Below are positions 12,656 through 28,300 of a stretch of DNA of 64,000 bases, piece after piece. The stretch's first letter is position 1; each line of letters opens with the position of its first letter. Location of the stretch: contig JAFCIZ010000007.1 of NCBI GenBank assembly GCA_017871115.1, positions 930,001 through 994,000 on the forward strand, given 5' to 3'. Source of the DNA: Cunninghamella blakesleeana. Lineage: Eukaryota > Mucoromycota > Mucoromycetes > Mucorales > Cunninghamellaceae. A program made the position numbers and the translations under genes. The notes under the pieces were generated by a model. It was not told the DNA's origin. It did not search any database and saw only the letters and a list, made by a program, of their open reading frames with translations.

Positions 12656-13459
12656 ATGTTTTCTACTCGCCTTTTCTCAAGATCTATGTCCACTTTAACA
12701 CGTGTTCGTAAGTCATATGCAAATGATTTAGTTACAGTAGTTCGTTTATTAATTTTTATTATTTTTTCATTGATTTTTATTATTATCTTTTTTTTTTTAA
12801 TAGAAACTACCAAAGCACCTGCCGCTATTGGTCCTTATGGTAATATATATATATATGTGTGTGTGTGTGCATACATATATAAAAGGTTTATATAGTATTC
12901 TAATTTTTTTCTTTATTATTGAAAAATAAGCTCAAGCTATTAAAGTCAACGGTATGGTTTATACTTCTGGCTCCCTTCCTGTTGTCCCTGAAACTGGTAA
13001 AAAAAAAAAATTAAAAATAAAAAGCGTGAGATATATTGTATAATGTTGATTTATTTTTTGATTTTTTTACTGTAATTCTCTATTACTATTTTTTTCATGT
13101 TTATATAGGCAATGTAGTGGATGGCGGTATTACTGAACAAACACATCAAAGTTTAACAAACATGTCTGAAGTACTTAAAGAAGCTGGATCTAACTTGAAT
13201 AACGTTATTAAAACTACTGTCTTTTTAAAAGATATGAATGATTTTACTGCTATGAATGAAGTTTATGCCAAAGTATATACATACATATAAATACATATAT
13301 ATATATATATATATATATAAATGAAACAATGGATTGATTTTTTTCCCTTCTTTTTTTTAACAGTATTTCGAAAAACATCAACCTGCTCGTAGCTGTGTTC
13401 AAGTAGCTCGTCTTCCAAAAGATGTAGCTGTAGAAATCGAATGTGTTGCTTCTACTTAA
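12656..13459 (+). CDS. mmf1: RidA/YjgF family enamine deaminase, mitochondrial (Mmf1-like)
   Basis: Five exons (12656-12707, 12804-12839, 12931-12996, 13109-13272, 13364-13459) join in phase to 137 residues. The first 17 residues ([17 protein letters not shown]) are basic, rich in Ser/Arg and free of acids, a typical mitochondrial presequence. The rest is a complete RidA fold: [24 protein letters not shown], the [17 protein letters not shown] helix, and the active-site segment [21 protein letters not shown] with the conserved Arg. RidA proteins hydrolyse reactive 2-aminoacrylate and other enamines made by PLP enzymes such as threonine dehydratase. In yeast the mitochondrial form, Mmf1, protects branched-chain amino-acid synthesis and mitochondrial DNA. 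Nothing unusual is seen apart from four introns in so small a gene. Confidence 0.93.
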
Positions 13460-13835
13460 TTTTTTTCTTTTTTTTTTCTTATATAAAAATAAACATTTAC
13501 ATTACTCTTCCTCTTTATTTTATTTCATTTTATTTTATTTTGGGTAAATTCGGATATTAACGGAACTGATCCTATAAAATTTTATATAAATAATTTTTTT
13601 AAGCATTAAAAAAAATCAAAATAAAGATACACGATTTATTTTTATTGATATAAAAATGACACTAATGATGATGATGAGACGTAAATAGTATTATATTGGA
13701 AGTGAATGAATATAATTGCGCGTGTTTTTATGTGTTTTTTGATTATTAATAGCTATTCCTTGATTAAAAAAAAAATCGTTATTTGAATGTTGTAATATTA
13801 TTATAAAACGATAAAATTGTTATTGGCTGATTTTT
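13460..13835. other. Short convergent intergenic region
   Basis: This lies between the 3' ends of ridA and kgd4 and should hold both 3' untranslated regions. It is A/T-rich with no coding signal. Confidence 0.6.
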
Positions 13836-14358
13836 CTAGTAAATTTTGCTAGCACCACCAAGCTATATTAATAAAATAAAATAATATATATACATATATA
13901 TAAATTAATGTCTTTATTTTATATTTTTTTTTCTCTTATTACTCTTTCTATTAATGCTTATTATTATTTACCTCAATAGCTTCCATTTCAGCTTCAGTAA
14001 TAGGTAAACGATTAAGACGATTAAAACGAGCAGGAAGTTGACTCATTTCAATAGATCCAGTATATGAAGGTACATTGGTTTTTGTTGATACAGGTTCAGG
14101 TTTTGGAACATGTTTTTCGAGATTAGCAGGTGTTAAAGGATGAGGACCATGATGAGGTGGTGATGCTATAATAGTAAATAATATTTATTATTATTACTAT
14201 TTACTATTCTATTATTATAATATATATGTTTATTTTTATTATTGCCATTATTATTTTAATACTGTTTTTATTATTTTACATTTCCATAAGGCTTGTCTGG
14301 ATCCGACAAAACGAATTAAAGGTTTATGAACAGCATTTAATACTTTTGATGATTGCAT
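13836..14358 (-). CDS. kgd4: 2-oxoglutarate dehydrogenase subunit 4 (Kgd4/Ymr31)
   Basis: Three exons (14358-14280, 14165-13972, 13862-13836) join in phase to 99 residues. The N-terminus MQSSKVLNAVHKPLIRFVGSR has the KPLIRFVG-R motif of the Kgd4/MRPS36 family. The middle is rich in His and Pro (PPHHGPHPLTP) and the C-terminus SQLPARFNRLNRLPITEAEM-EAIELGGAS matches the conserved LPARF...E-E...I-x-GGA tail. In yeast this small protein anchors the E3 subunit (Lpd1) to the E1-E2 core of the 2-oxoglutarate dehydrogenase complex in the mitochondrial matrix. Length is close to fungal homologues. The last coding exon has only nine codons, but it encodes the conserved GGA motif, which supports it. It is tail-to-tail with the mitochondrial ridA gene. 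Confidence 0.9.
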
Positions 14359-15406
14359 ATTGTCTATTTATATTTATTTTTTTAAAAAGAGGTAGATATA
14401 GTAATTAAAAAAAGTAAAAGAAAAGAAAAGAGGTAGAGCAAGGCCAGAATTGTCGGGGGTACCACTTTTTTATTTTTTTTTGAAGGACACCGAAATATGC
14501 GGAATTTTAAAAAATGATCATAATTATTTTTGGTCATGCTCTTTTTCATTACACACCTATTTTATAATATCCCTTGATGAATCATGGAATAAATCTAAAC
14601 GTATATGATATATTTTTAATGATTTTTTTTTTGAAAGTAATTTATTTTTAAGAAATTATTATTTTATTTATTTTATTTTTATAAACATGAATTATAATGT
14701 ACGCTCTGACTTGTATGCTTGTATAATAATTTGAATAATACCTTTTTAAAAAAAATGATCCTTCTAATTATTGTATTACTATTTTTGTTACTTAATATTT
14801 ATTAAGTACATGGCTCAAAAAAATACTAGGCTAACTTGGTGAAATGTGCATTAATACATATGTAAATCCGAGAATATAATGGCCACAAGTTTAACTTTAT
14901 GCTATCATTACGTATGTATGTATACGTACTATTAATATTATTACACACATACATAAAAATATCAAGATTTATTTTTATATTATACAGACAAAATATTCCA
15001 AACACTATTTGTTCATTACATATGTAATTATATATAAAACTAGTATTTTTGATTTTTCTTTTTTATTTTAAAAAGTATTAAAGAAAACATAACTATTACA
15101 CTAACAACTATACATAAAAGCAGGATGAAAGGGTGGTGATGGTTTTGCTAAAAAAAGACATGAAAAAAGGTGGTAAAGACAAAAAAAGGAACGGGCATCG
15201 GACCTTAAAATTCAATGGTCCATTTCATTTAAATTACATCTTATTTTTTTTCCCCTCCTTTTTTTTCTTCTCTTTTAAAATTATTTTCATACCTTTTATT
15301 TTTAAATATAATATATAATATATAACTTAATATATAAAGAAATAGTAAATAAATAATAATAATAATAATAAAGTAATTGTTTGATAATATATTGATGATT
15401 GTGTAG
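14359..15406. other. Intergenic region between divergent genes
   Basis: The upstream regions of kgd4 (leftward) and the coiled-coil gene (rightward). It is mainly A/T-rich with short poly-T tracts, and (AAT)n near 15355-15372. A T/C-rich block at 15240-15275 is similar to those in front of other genes. No coding signal or RNA gene recognised. Confidence 0.55.
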
Positions 15407-17180
15407 ATGATTCCTGAAGAATATATACAGGTAATAAATAGTAATATTAATAATAATAATAATAAATAAATAAATAAAGCGAGGCACTATCTTAATATTA
15501 ATACTAATAATAGTTCTCTATCTCTTTCTTTCATTCTTCTTTTTAAATAGTCTTCTTCGGACAGTCGAAACTATGCATCTTCTTTATTTACAACAAATGG
15601 TAGATAGAATAATAAATATAAAGAATATGAATGTATTAAAAATCAATACAAATTATATTTATGTAATACGTTTTTCTCTTTATTCTCCTTTTTTTTTTTT
15701 TTTTTTTAGACCAGCACCACCACCAACCTTCTTCATATTGGGATAATGATGATATTGTTAATGATCTTCAAATACGACCACAAGTAAAGATATATAATAA
15801 AGAAATAAGCGATGCTTTTTATATTTAAAACACATACGTATACACACACCCACATATATACATATATACACATAAAACGATATGTATCTATATACTTTTT
15901 ATTTATATTTATATTTATATTTATATTTATGTTTATATAAATAGAAAAAAAACAATGGGTCGTACTCCACACCTCTTCGACAAGTATCTTCCGTTGATAG
16001 TGAAAAAAGAATGCAGTTTTTACATGATATGGAGAAAGCAAGAGAGCAACTTGAATTATTTAAACGAGAAATGAATGGTTTAGCTAGTCAAATGAATGAT
16101 ATTACTGTAGATTTGGTAAAACAACAATAACAATTATTATATATATATATAATAAGTATCTTCGTTTGTAATAATAACGTTTTACCTTTTTCCTTTTTAT
16201 TTTTTTACATTTATATTTATATAATCATAAGCATGAATCAAAAAATCGAGTTAGTAAGTGTTTCATAGTATATATATATATATATATAATTTATGATATC
16301 AAAGTTATATATTTATAAAAATATTTATATAATTGATATATTATAAAATAGATGAAATCGAACAGGATTTAACAGAGACTCAAGAAGATAATGTCAATTT
16401 ACAAGTATTGCTAGAAAAAGCAGTGAAACATCAAAAACAATCGGATACTTTTGCTACACAAATCATTAGAACAATTCATTCTGATATATCATCGGTAAAA
16501 AAATTAAAATAAATATAAAAAACACATCATATTTTTTTATATAGTGAAAACTAATGTTTATTTATTTATATTTATTTTAGGTAACACATGAAAATAGTCA
16601 ACTATATGAAAGGTTATCATCTATAGAATATTTACAAAAAACTTATAAAGGAAATGTACATGATATGGTATCTAAAATGCGTGAATATATTCATATGTTA
16701 GAACAAGCGCAAGATACAATTCAACTAATGCAAGATCCTGTAAGACATCATACTACAACACCATCCAGCTTACATGATATAGAAACCATGACAATCTCTT
16801 TACAAGATTTAGGATTAGCTTCTCGTAGAACCAGCGATACTTCTTCCTCCTATATTACCGAAGAAGAAGAAGATAACAATGGTATATCTATTCGTAAAGA
16901 ATCTCAATTAACTATGCCCTCTTCTTTCCTATCTACCTCACCTTCTATCCGATCATCCATTCATCACCACCCTCGTATTGTACATAAACGAGCTTCTTAT
17001 CCTGCTATTTTTTCACCTTCACCGATATTGACACCTCAAAAAGATCATCTAAAAACATCCCATCATCATCATCATCATCAACAACAGCCACTTCAACAAC
17101 AACAACAACAACAACAGCAACAGCAAAGACAACGTACTCAATCTGAACAAGATCAAGGTTTATTACTTCTTTTAAAATAA
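15407..17180 (+). CDS. Coiled-coil protein with poly-His/poly-Gln tail, function unknown
   Basis: Seven exons (15407-15430, 15551-15599, 15710-15783, 15945-16115, 16232-16253, 16352-16494, 16581-17180) join in phase to 360 residues. Residues from about 60 to 215 form a long heptad-rich coiled coil (for example EKAREQLELFKREMNGLASQ and EIEQDLTETQEDNVNLQVLL). The C-terminal 170 residues are low complexity: Ser/Thr-rich, then a run of about six His and two Gln tracts encoded by CAA/CAG repeats. There is no signal peptide, membrane segment or catalytic motif. It could be a cytoskeletal or polarity scaffold, but nothing shows this. Start: the ATG at 15407 is the first that opens the frame after a stop (TAG immediately before); the start is the weakest part of the model. 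Confidence 0.7.
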
Positions 17181-17976
17181 CTTATTTATTATTATTATTA
17201 TTATTTATTTATTTATTAATTTACATAATAAAAATATATATATACCACCATTTTTTAATTTTTGAATATCTTGGCAACAAATCAATACAAAAACAGAAAA
17301 AAAAATAAAAAAGTAAATTCTGGTTGTTGCTAAGCAATGATAATATATCATTTGAATTGATAAGCTTACGATATTTTTTATTGTTTAAAATTAACAATAA
17401 TAATAATAATAATCAAAATCATTTATTACAACATGTCAATTATTTAATTTTCATATAACTTTCATTTAAAATTAATTATTATGTTCATCTAAATTAGAAG
17501 TTTAAATATTTTAAGTTGTTTTTTTTAGAAAAAAACCTTGCTGAGCTTCGAAAATCAGGTGTGGAGGGAATTTTTTTTTCAACTCTCTTTTTTTCCTCTC
17601 TTTCTCTCTTTTTTTACACTATTTTCTATCTTTACCTTCTTTTTCTTTTTTTAAACTTTCTTTCAATTCTGTTTTACCAAAAAGAGTTATCTTTCCGTAA
17701 CTTTTTTAAATTTATTATATTCAATCAATAATAACAACCCGTTTAATTTTAAAAACTTTTTATGTAAGTCAGCTGGTATTATTATTATTACTATGGCATA
17801 TTCAGTTATATAAAATATATTAAAACTAATTAGACATTCTTTTTTTTTTCTTTTTCTTTCTTTTTCTTTTTCTTTTTAGTATACAACTTAAATTAAGGTT
17901 AACTTCACTCTTTTATTTCTCATTTTTTTCTTCTATATATATATATATATATATATAATTCAATTTATTAAAAAAG
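17181..17976. other. Upstream region of pkc1
   Basis: A/T-rich spacer with strong T/C-rich blocks at 17580-17690 and 17837-17880, and a (TA)n run at 17936-17957 just before the pkc1 start. An open frame at 17516-17731 is composed of Phe/Leu/Ser from the T/C tract and is not believable as a gene. Confidence 0.55.
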
Positions 17977-22402
<4,426 letters not shown>

Positions 22403-22817
22403 ACCCACTACTCGTAATTTTTATTATTATCATTATTTAATTATTTTAATTTAGTTTAGTTCACTTATTATTATTATTATTTTATATATTTAAAAAGAAA
22501 AAGAAAGAATTGTATATTTTTTTTTTTTAATTATAGTTCAAGCTAATTTATTTGGAAATTTTAATAAAGTAATATAATACGTATCACAATAATATGGAAA
22601 AAATCCAAGTGGCGAAGGATTTTTGTTTTTTAAAAATCTTTTTTTTTTTTTTAAAAAAACTGCGCACATTTGTTTTTTTTTACCCTTCCCTCTATTTATT
22701 TTAAACTTTCCTATACTTTTTATATTATTATCCCTCTTCTGTCAAAACCTTTTGTAAATACAACTCTTTTTCTTTTTTAACCCTTTTTAATTAAATAATT
22801 TCTTTATTGTAATTATC
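22403..22817. other. Intergenic region after pkc1
   Basis: The 3' flank of pkc1 and 5' flank of the next zinc-finger gene. It has a T14A7 self-complementary tract at 22639-22659 and T/C-rich sequence up to the start codon. No gene seen. Confidence 0.6.
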
Positions 22818-24077
22818 ATGTGGCCAGCATTAATAAGAGGACCAGTCTTTTCATCTATTAGAAGTAGTGCTTTTTTACATTCCCCAGATAATAACAATAA
22901 TAACAACAATACTACTGCTGATGAACGGTTGCTGTATGACACCACTACCACCGCCACTTCTAATAATATTTCCTCCCTCCTCACCAAAAATAATCATATT
23001 ACTTATCACCAACAGCAACCAACAGAGTCTAAACCTAAGCGCTGTGAAATGTTAAGTATTAAAGAACTTACTTCTAGTGACCGTGAGACTGAAACCAAAA
23101 CAAACTTTTATTCTTCGGCAATAACATCAGCAACAGCAACCACAACAACAACAACAACTACAACAATAAGAAGACCTTTACCTTTACATAATAATAATAA
23201 CACTTGGTATCACAGTAATAGTGAAGATGAAGAAGAGGAGGAAGATGAAGAATATGAAATAGAAGGAGGCGAAAGCAAACAGCAACAACATGGCCATAAT
23301 AATAAACAGGAAAATAATATCCTATCAACAACCATAGAACAACAGCATAATAAGCATAATAAAACTTTACTTCCAAGTATCGAACACCTTAAAAATTATT
23401 CTAATATCACCGACCCACCTTTAATAAATGATAATATGAAAATCAAACACCGTAATAGCCTAGATTCACTTATATACCAAAATCACCATGATAAAATGAT
23501 ACTTTTAAATAATAATAATAATAATAACAATCATCACCGACAGCATCATCTCCATCTTCATAACACCAATAGTAATAATAACAAACTACCATATTCTTTA
23601 CATACAGATGAACAAGCCACAAGCGAAATGTTTAATAAATATAAATTAAAGAAAGGAATTATCACATCAACAACTGATATATCTTCCTCATCATGTTCTT
23701 CACCCTCATCATCTCCCTCATCCAATACCTCGCCAAATAATAATAATAAAAAGCCTAAAAGAAGAAGAAAAGCAAATACCAATGATAAAAGTGATGCAAT
23801 GGAAGATCGTCCTTATCCTTGCCCATTATGTGAACGTAGATTTAATAGAAGATATAATTTAAATGCCCACATTCGAATTCATGATCCGCACCGAAAAAAA
23901 TTATTTGATTGCACCGTGTGTACTCAATCATTTGATCGAAAACATGATCGGGATCGTCATATGGATGCTCTTCATTTTGAAAATAAACGTAGAGCTCTTT
24001 GTCAACTTTGTGATGCTTCTTTCACTCGTCGCGACGCTCTTATACGTCATATGCACAAATTCCATCCTCAATCCTAA
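22818..24077 (+). CDS. C2H2 zinc-finger protein, Crz1-like
   Basis: Intronless gene for 419 residues. Three C2H2 fingers fill the last 85 residues: YPCPLC...RIH, FDCTVC...DALH and ALCQLC...HKFH. The first carries RRYNLNAHIRIH and the second FDRKHDRDRHM, a pair that resembles the YNLKSH / RQHDRKRH fingers of the calcineurin-responsive factor Crz1. The N-terminal 320 residues are disordered, very rich in Asn, Thr, Ser and His, with an acidic block (about residues 135-155: DEEEEEDEEYEIEGG) and a basic KKPKRRRK stretch just before the fingers that could be a nuclear signal. I see no clear PxIxIT calcineurin-docking motif, so the Crz1 link rests on the fingers alone. Start is the first ATG of the frame, with a T/C-rich leader upstream. 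Confidence 0.7.
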   Translation: MWPALIRGPVFSSIRSSAFLHSPDNNNNNNNTTADERLLYDTTTTATSNNISSLLTKNNHITYHQQQPTESKPKRCEMLSIKELTSSDRETETKTNFYSSAITSATATTTTTTTTTIRRPLPLHNNNNTWYHSNSEDEEEEEDEEYEIEGGESKQQQHGHNNKQENNILSTTIEQQHNKHNKTLLPSIEHLKNYSNITDPPLINDNMKIKHRNSLDSLIYQNHHDKMILLNNNNNNNNHHRQHHLHLHNTNSNNNKLPYSLHTDEQATSEMFNKYKLKKGIITSTTDISSSSCSSPSSSPSSNTSPNNNNKKPKRRRKANTNDKSDAMEDRPYPCPLCERRFNRRYNLNAHIRIHDPHRKKLFDCTVCTQSFDRKHDRDRHMDALHFENKRRALCQLCDASFTRRDALIRHMHKFHPQS

Positions 24078-24761
24078 AAAAAAAAAAAAAAAATATCCCA
24101 TTGCCTTTATTATGAACTTAGAGAAAAAAAAACTAACGATGATAACGATGAAAAAAAAAAAAAGAATCCCTAAAAAAAAACCATGATAAAAACGAAAATA
24201 ATAATAATAATAAAAAAAGAAAACTATATATATATATATAATTAAAATAGAAAAAAAAAAAAAAATGAAAATTATATATATAGTATAAGAGAAAAAAACC
24301 ATAATCATAATTCGATAATAGATATATCTCCCATTCTCATTTTCTCATTTTATATTTTTATTTTTTCTTCCTCTGGTTTTGATACCTAACTTTTTCCCTC
24401 CTCCTCTACCTTGTATTATTTATTCTTTTTCTTTCTCTTTTTTTTTTTTTTTTTCTTTTTTTTTTTTTTTTTCCTCAATGTAATTCTTTTTTACTTTTCT
24501 TACTTTTTTATCTTAACGATTTATGTATTTATGTTTACTTTTTTTTTTTTTCTCTTATCTAAATTTATTTTTATTTCTATTTTTATTTTATTTTGCTTCA
24601 AAAACAAAACAAAAACAAAAAAAAGTGATTAAATAAATACAATTGAGTATATATATTTTTAAATAAATAAACAAACGAATCTGCATGCAGAGTTACCTAT
24701 CATTTTATTTATTTTATTTTTTGTGATTAAAACATGTTACATACATCCATCAATAAAAAAT
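24078..24761. other. Convergent intergenic region
   Basis: The 3' flanks of the zinc-finger gene and ura3. It consists of A-rich sequence (24078-24300) followed by T/C-rich sequence (24340-24600) with several poly-T runs. The long open frames on both strands here are homopolymer artefacts. Confidence 0.6.
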
Positions 24762-25710
24762 CTATGATGAAGCATGTTGTTGACAGCGTTCAAGATATGC
24801 ATCCCAACCAGCATCACGATAACGGGTAGCTTGTTCAACAATTTGGTCTGGAGAACCATAAATCCCTCTTCCTACAATAATAATATCACAACCACTTTCC
24901 ACAATAACTTGATGAGGAGTACGATATTGTTGTCCAAGTCCGTCCCCTTTCACATCTAAACCTACACCTGGTGTCATGACAATAAAATCTTCATCAGGTA
25001 ATTGATTCATTTGATGTTGAGCAATAAATCCAAAAACAAAATCTTGATTTTGACGTGCCATTTGAACAGATTCTTCAGTATAAGTTCCTTTTGTTAATGC
25101 CCCCTTGGATGACATTTCAGCTAATAATAATAATCCTCTACCTAAAGGTAATCCTACTTCTTTTAATCCATGAATAATACCTTCTCCAGGAACTGTATGT
25201 GCATTGGTAATATGGGCCCAATCAGCTATCTTATAAATCCCTTTTCCATATTGATGTTTTACCGTATTTCCAATATCGGCAAACTTTCTATCTTCAAAAA
25301 TTAAAAAATCATATTTTTCTGAAAAGTGTTGTAATTGAGTCACCAAATCTTGATCAAAATCTTCTACAATATCGATATGTGTCTGGCGAACAATAATAAA
25401 AAAGTTGTATATACAAAATAAAAATTATTATTATTATTATTATCAAGAAAAAATAAACTATATGTGTATCTATTTGTATGTTTTTTATATTAGGTTTCTT
25501 TTATATATACATATATATATATATATTTACCTTGAGTACACAAATATAAGGACCAACAGCTTCAGCAATAGATAATAATTCTTTTTTTGTAGTGACATCA
25601 AGAGCAAGTGATAAATTGGTTTTCTTACGTTCCATCACTTCAAATAAGGCTCTAGCACAAGCATTAGGATGGGCTTTACCACGATCAGCATATGTTTTAA
25701 AAGTATTCAT
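24762..25710 (-). CDS. ura3: Orotidine-5'-phosphate decarboxylase
   Basis: Two exons (25710-25531 and 25382-24762) join in phase to 266 residues, the usual fungal length. The enzyme converts orotidine monophosphate to UMP, the last step of de novo pyrimidine synthesis, in the cytosol. The catalytic array is intact: Lys60 at the end of exon 1, then D91, K93 and D96 in [10 protein letters not shown]. The phosphate-binding end is also present ([18 protein letters not shown] and IIVGRGI). Nothing is missing. The single intron falls directly after the conserved CVLK and before TH-IDI. It shares a 228-bp divergent promoter with the cyclophilin gene. In Mucoromycota the gene is called pyrG. Confidence 0.97.
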
Positions 25711-25938
25711 TTTATATTATATTATATTATATATATATATATTTATGTACAATAAAAGAAAGAAGAGTAAAAAAAATTGACTGGGGCTTATATAATTGTT
25801 TTTTTTTTTTTTTTGGAAGCATGAAAACTAAAATTTAAATACCGCCTATTTTATTTAAAAAAAGCGTGCATTCTTTTTTATTATTTTTTTCTTTCCCTCT
25901 TCCTTTTTTCTTTTAATAATAATAATAATAATAATAAA
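25711..25938. promoter_or_regulatory. Shared divergent promoter of ura3 and cyclophilin gene
   Basis: Only 228 bp separate the two outward-reading start codons, so the promoters must overlap. The interval holds a (TA)n run near 25729-25744, a T run near 25799-25814, a T/C-rich block (25873-25913) and an (AAT)n stretch that ends at the cyclophilin ATG. Whether it works in both directions is not shown by the sequence. Confidence 0.6.
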
Positions 25939-26766
25939 ATGGTTAAAAAGGTATATCTAGATATTGCTATTGGTAATATTGAGCAACATCAAGAAAAAAG
26001 CGGACGGTATGAAAAAGCCAAAGCCTGGGTGATGAAATGGTCTACTACGTATGGATTAGAAAGTAACGATTTAAACAGTTTAAACGCTCAAGACAGGGAA
26101 ACAGTACGTGATATTTTATCCAGTGACCCTCTTGCTCAAGAAGAAAAATGGTTAGTTGATCAACCAACTCCTTTAGGTGGTGGTAGACTTATATTGGAAT
26201 TAAATGACCAAGAGTGCCCTAAAACAACCAATAATTTTATTTCCATTTGTCAAGGTAATGTTGTTGGTAAAGCATCAAAGAAACAGCTACATTATAAATC
26301 CACTCGGTTGTTTCGTTTAGTACCTGATTTTGTTGTTCAAGGTGGTGATGTGACTAAAAGTAAGTAGGAGAAAAAATAAAATAAAAAATAAAATAAAAAA
26401 AATCTTGTACATGATAATAACATTTTTATTATATAATATTTTTTTTTATTAGATGATGGATCTGGAGGTGACTCAATTTATAATGGGAAATTTAATGATG
26501 AAAAGAATGGATTGAAACCTTTTAATAAAAAAGGTTTATTGGCTATGGCAAACTCAGGAAAAAACAGTAATACATCACAGTTTTTTATCACATTGAAGGA
26601 TCCAGTAGAGTCTAATAGTAAACAATTAAGTAAAATCAATGGGAAATATGTTATTTTTGGTCAAGTCATTGAGGGGTTTGATGTATTGGATCAATTAAAT
26701 CAGGTTCCTGTTCAAAATGAAACACCTAGTATAGATTTGACAGTAGTTGATTGTGGTGTTTTATAA
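25939..26766 (+). CDS. Cyclophilin-type peptidyl-prolyl isomerase with N-terminal insert
   Basis: Two exons (25939-26359, 26453-26766) join in phase to 244 residues, against about 165 for a plain cyclophilin. After the first strand (VYLDIAIG, residues 5-12) there is an insert of about 65 residues, predicted helical, before the fold resumes with GGRLILELNDQECPKTTNNF. The rest follows the family: RLFRLVPDFVVQGGD keeps the catalytic Arg (the FHR motif is changed to LFR), GLLAMANSGKNSNTSQFFIT keeps the Gln and the substrate-pocket Phe, and GKYVIFGQVIEG is normal. The Trp needed for tight cyclosporin binding appears to be replaced (KQLSKINGKY instead of E-W-LDGKH). It probably catalyses prolyl isomerisation but with low cyclosporin sensitivity. 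Exact subfamily not recognised. Confidence 0.88.
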
Positions 26767-26932
26767 ATTAGATTGGCAAATTAAAAAAATATTAGACCTC
26801 GTGGGAATTTGAAATTTAAATTTGAAATTATTTTTTTTGTTTCTACTCTCTCTTTTTTCTCTTATTTTTTTTTTTAAAAAAATGGAATACTAATAAACGG
26901 AATAATAATATTAATAATAAGTAGAATAAATT

Positions 26933-27863
26933 ATGACTATACAACAACAAGAACACGAGCATACACATCCAGTAATAGCTGTGGCAGCAGCCTTGGCACA
27001 TAATGGTGGTATAGGATATCAACAAGATTTACCTTGGAAAATACCTGGAGATTGGGAATGGTTTCAAAAGATTACAACAAAGGCTTATATAAATAACATT
27101 ATTAATAATGATATCAATAACAATAATTTATTCACTAAAGAAAGCAACTTTGCCACTCCTCCATCTTCACCTCCCCCTCCTCCTTTAGAAAAAGAAGACG
27201 ATTGGCATAATGTGGTTATTTTGGGAAGATTAACTTGGGAATCAACCCCTATGCAAAGAAAACCTTTACATAATCGACATAATATTGTGGTTTCTGGTCA
27301 ATCCGCTTATGATGTGTAAGTATTATTGTTGCTTTTAATTTATAGTTATTTTTAAAATAAAATAGAAAGTGAGATAAATATAGATGGAATTGAAAAGGGT
27401 GTAGATAAAAAGTGTTTAGTATACGATTCGATAATAATAATAATAATAATAATCTGTCTTTGTACTATTATTACTACCATTGTACGATGATAATAGACAT
27501 GCTGTTGATACTTTTAAAAATGCATCCCTTGCTCAATCATTAGATAAAGCCATAGAACAAGCTAAAAAATTAAAAAAGGATACAGGAAGAATATTTTTAT
27601 TAGGTGGATCCCAATTATACCATTTAGCTATTCATCAGTTAGCTTGCTGTACACATATTTTATTAACAAAGATTTATCATCAACGACAAGACGAGAACAA
27701 CATAATTGAATGTGATACTTTTTTTCCGCCTATTGATTTAAACCGATATAGATTAGCTTCCCACCATGAATTACAGCAATTTGTACAAGAAGAAGTACCA
27801 AGCGGTTTACAAAGCCATGATGTTTTCCATTATGAATTCTTATTATATGTACGACGATCATGA
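26933..27863 (+). CDS. dfr1: Dihydrofolate reductase
   Basis: Two exons (26933-27315, 27497-27863) join in phase to 249 residues. The enzyme reduces dihydrofolate to tetrahydrofolate with NADPH, feeding thymidylate and purine synthesis. Family motifs are present: IAVAAALAHNGGIGYQQDLPWKIPGD (substrate and NADPH loop), VVILGRLTWESTP (the helix C NADPH motif), NIVVSG, and IFLLGGSQLY (the GG-x-x-LY loop). An insert of about 45 residues (Asn-rich, then a Pro/Ser tract, residues about 46-88) separates the active-site helix from the following strand, making the protein longer than the usual 190-220. It is a stand-alone DHFR, not fused to thymidylate synthase. Only 166 bp follow the cyclophilin stop codon. 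Confidence 0.93.
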
Positions 27864-28056
27864 ATCAATCATCTTTTTTTTGGGGGGAATATAATAATAT
27901 ATATATGTCAGAAATTTTATTCTTCTCCGATCCTTTTTTTTTTTTATAAATCTCTTTTTTTTTTCATTTTCCCTTCCTTTCTTCTTCTTTTCTCTTTTTT
28001 TTTTATTTTTATTTTAATAAATATAATCTTTTTTTTTTTTAATACACACACATAAA

Positions 28057-28088
<32 letters not shown>

Positions 28089-28102
28089 AAAACATATAAA
28101 AA

Positions 28103-28300
28103 ATGGTGATCGATTTAATGTTTTTAATCATGACAAGTCAATTATTTGATTTATTTCAATATGGGGGTAATACTGTCATTCGGTCATTTTCTACCAAAGC
28201 CAAAGATATGTCCTTTAGTGTTGCTTGTTGGATGTTATGGAGTGTGGCTATCTCTTTTAATATGATAGGTGGATTTATTGTTGAATCTATATACTATTAA
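28103..28300 (+). CDS. Possible small membrane protein (65 residues)
   Basis: A single-exon frame beginning in a favourable context (AAAAAATGG) after a T/C-rich leader and (TA)n run like those preceding other genes here. The protein has two hydrophobic segments (about 3-14 and 41-60: SVACWMLWSVAISFNMIGGF) around a short polar loop with Lys/Arg. It uses ordinary codons and is not low complexity, unlike the other unassigned frames nearby. No family recognised. It could also be a chance frame. The ATG and stop are clear, but there is no independent support. Confidence 0.45.
   Translation: MVIDLMFLIMTSQLFDLFQYGGNTVIRSFSTKAKDMSFSVACWMLWSVAISFNMIGGFIVESIYY

Noticed and set aside
17516..17731. 71-residue frame before pkc1
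   Set aside because: Made of a T/C-rich promoter tract with no protein-like features.
22787..24308. Long open frames on the minus strand opposite the Crz1-like gene
   Set aside because: They are the reverse complement of Asn/Thr/Ser codon tracts and give Val/Leu/Phe-rich nonsense.
24411..24632. Phe-rich frame after the Crz1-like gene
   Set aside because: Translation of a T/C-rich tract.
24774..24959. Plus-strand frame over ura3
   Set aside because: Antisense shadow of a well-supported enzyme gene.
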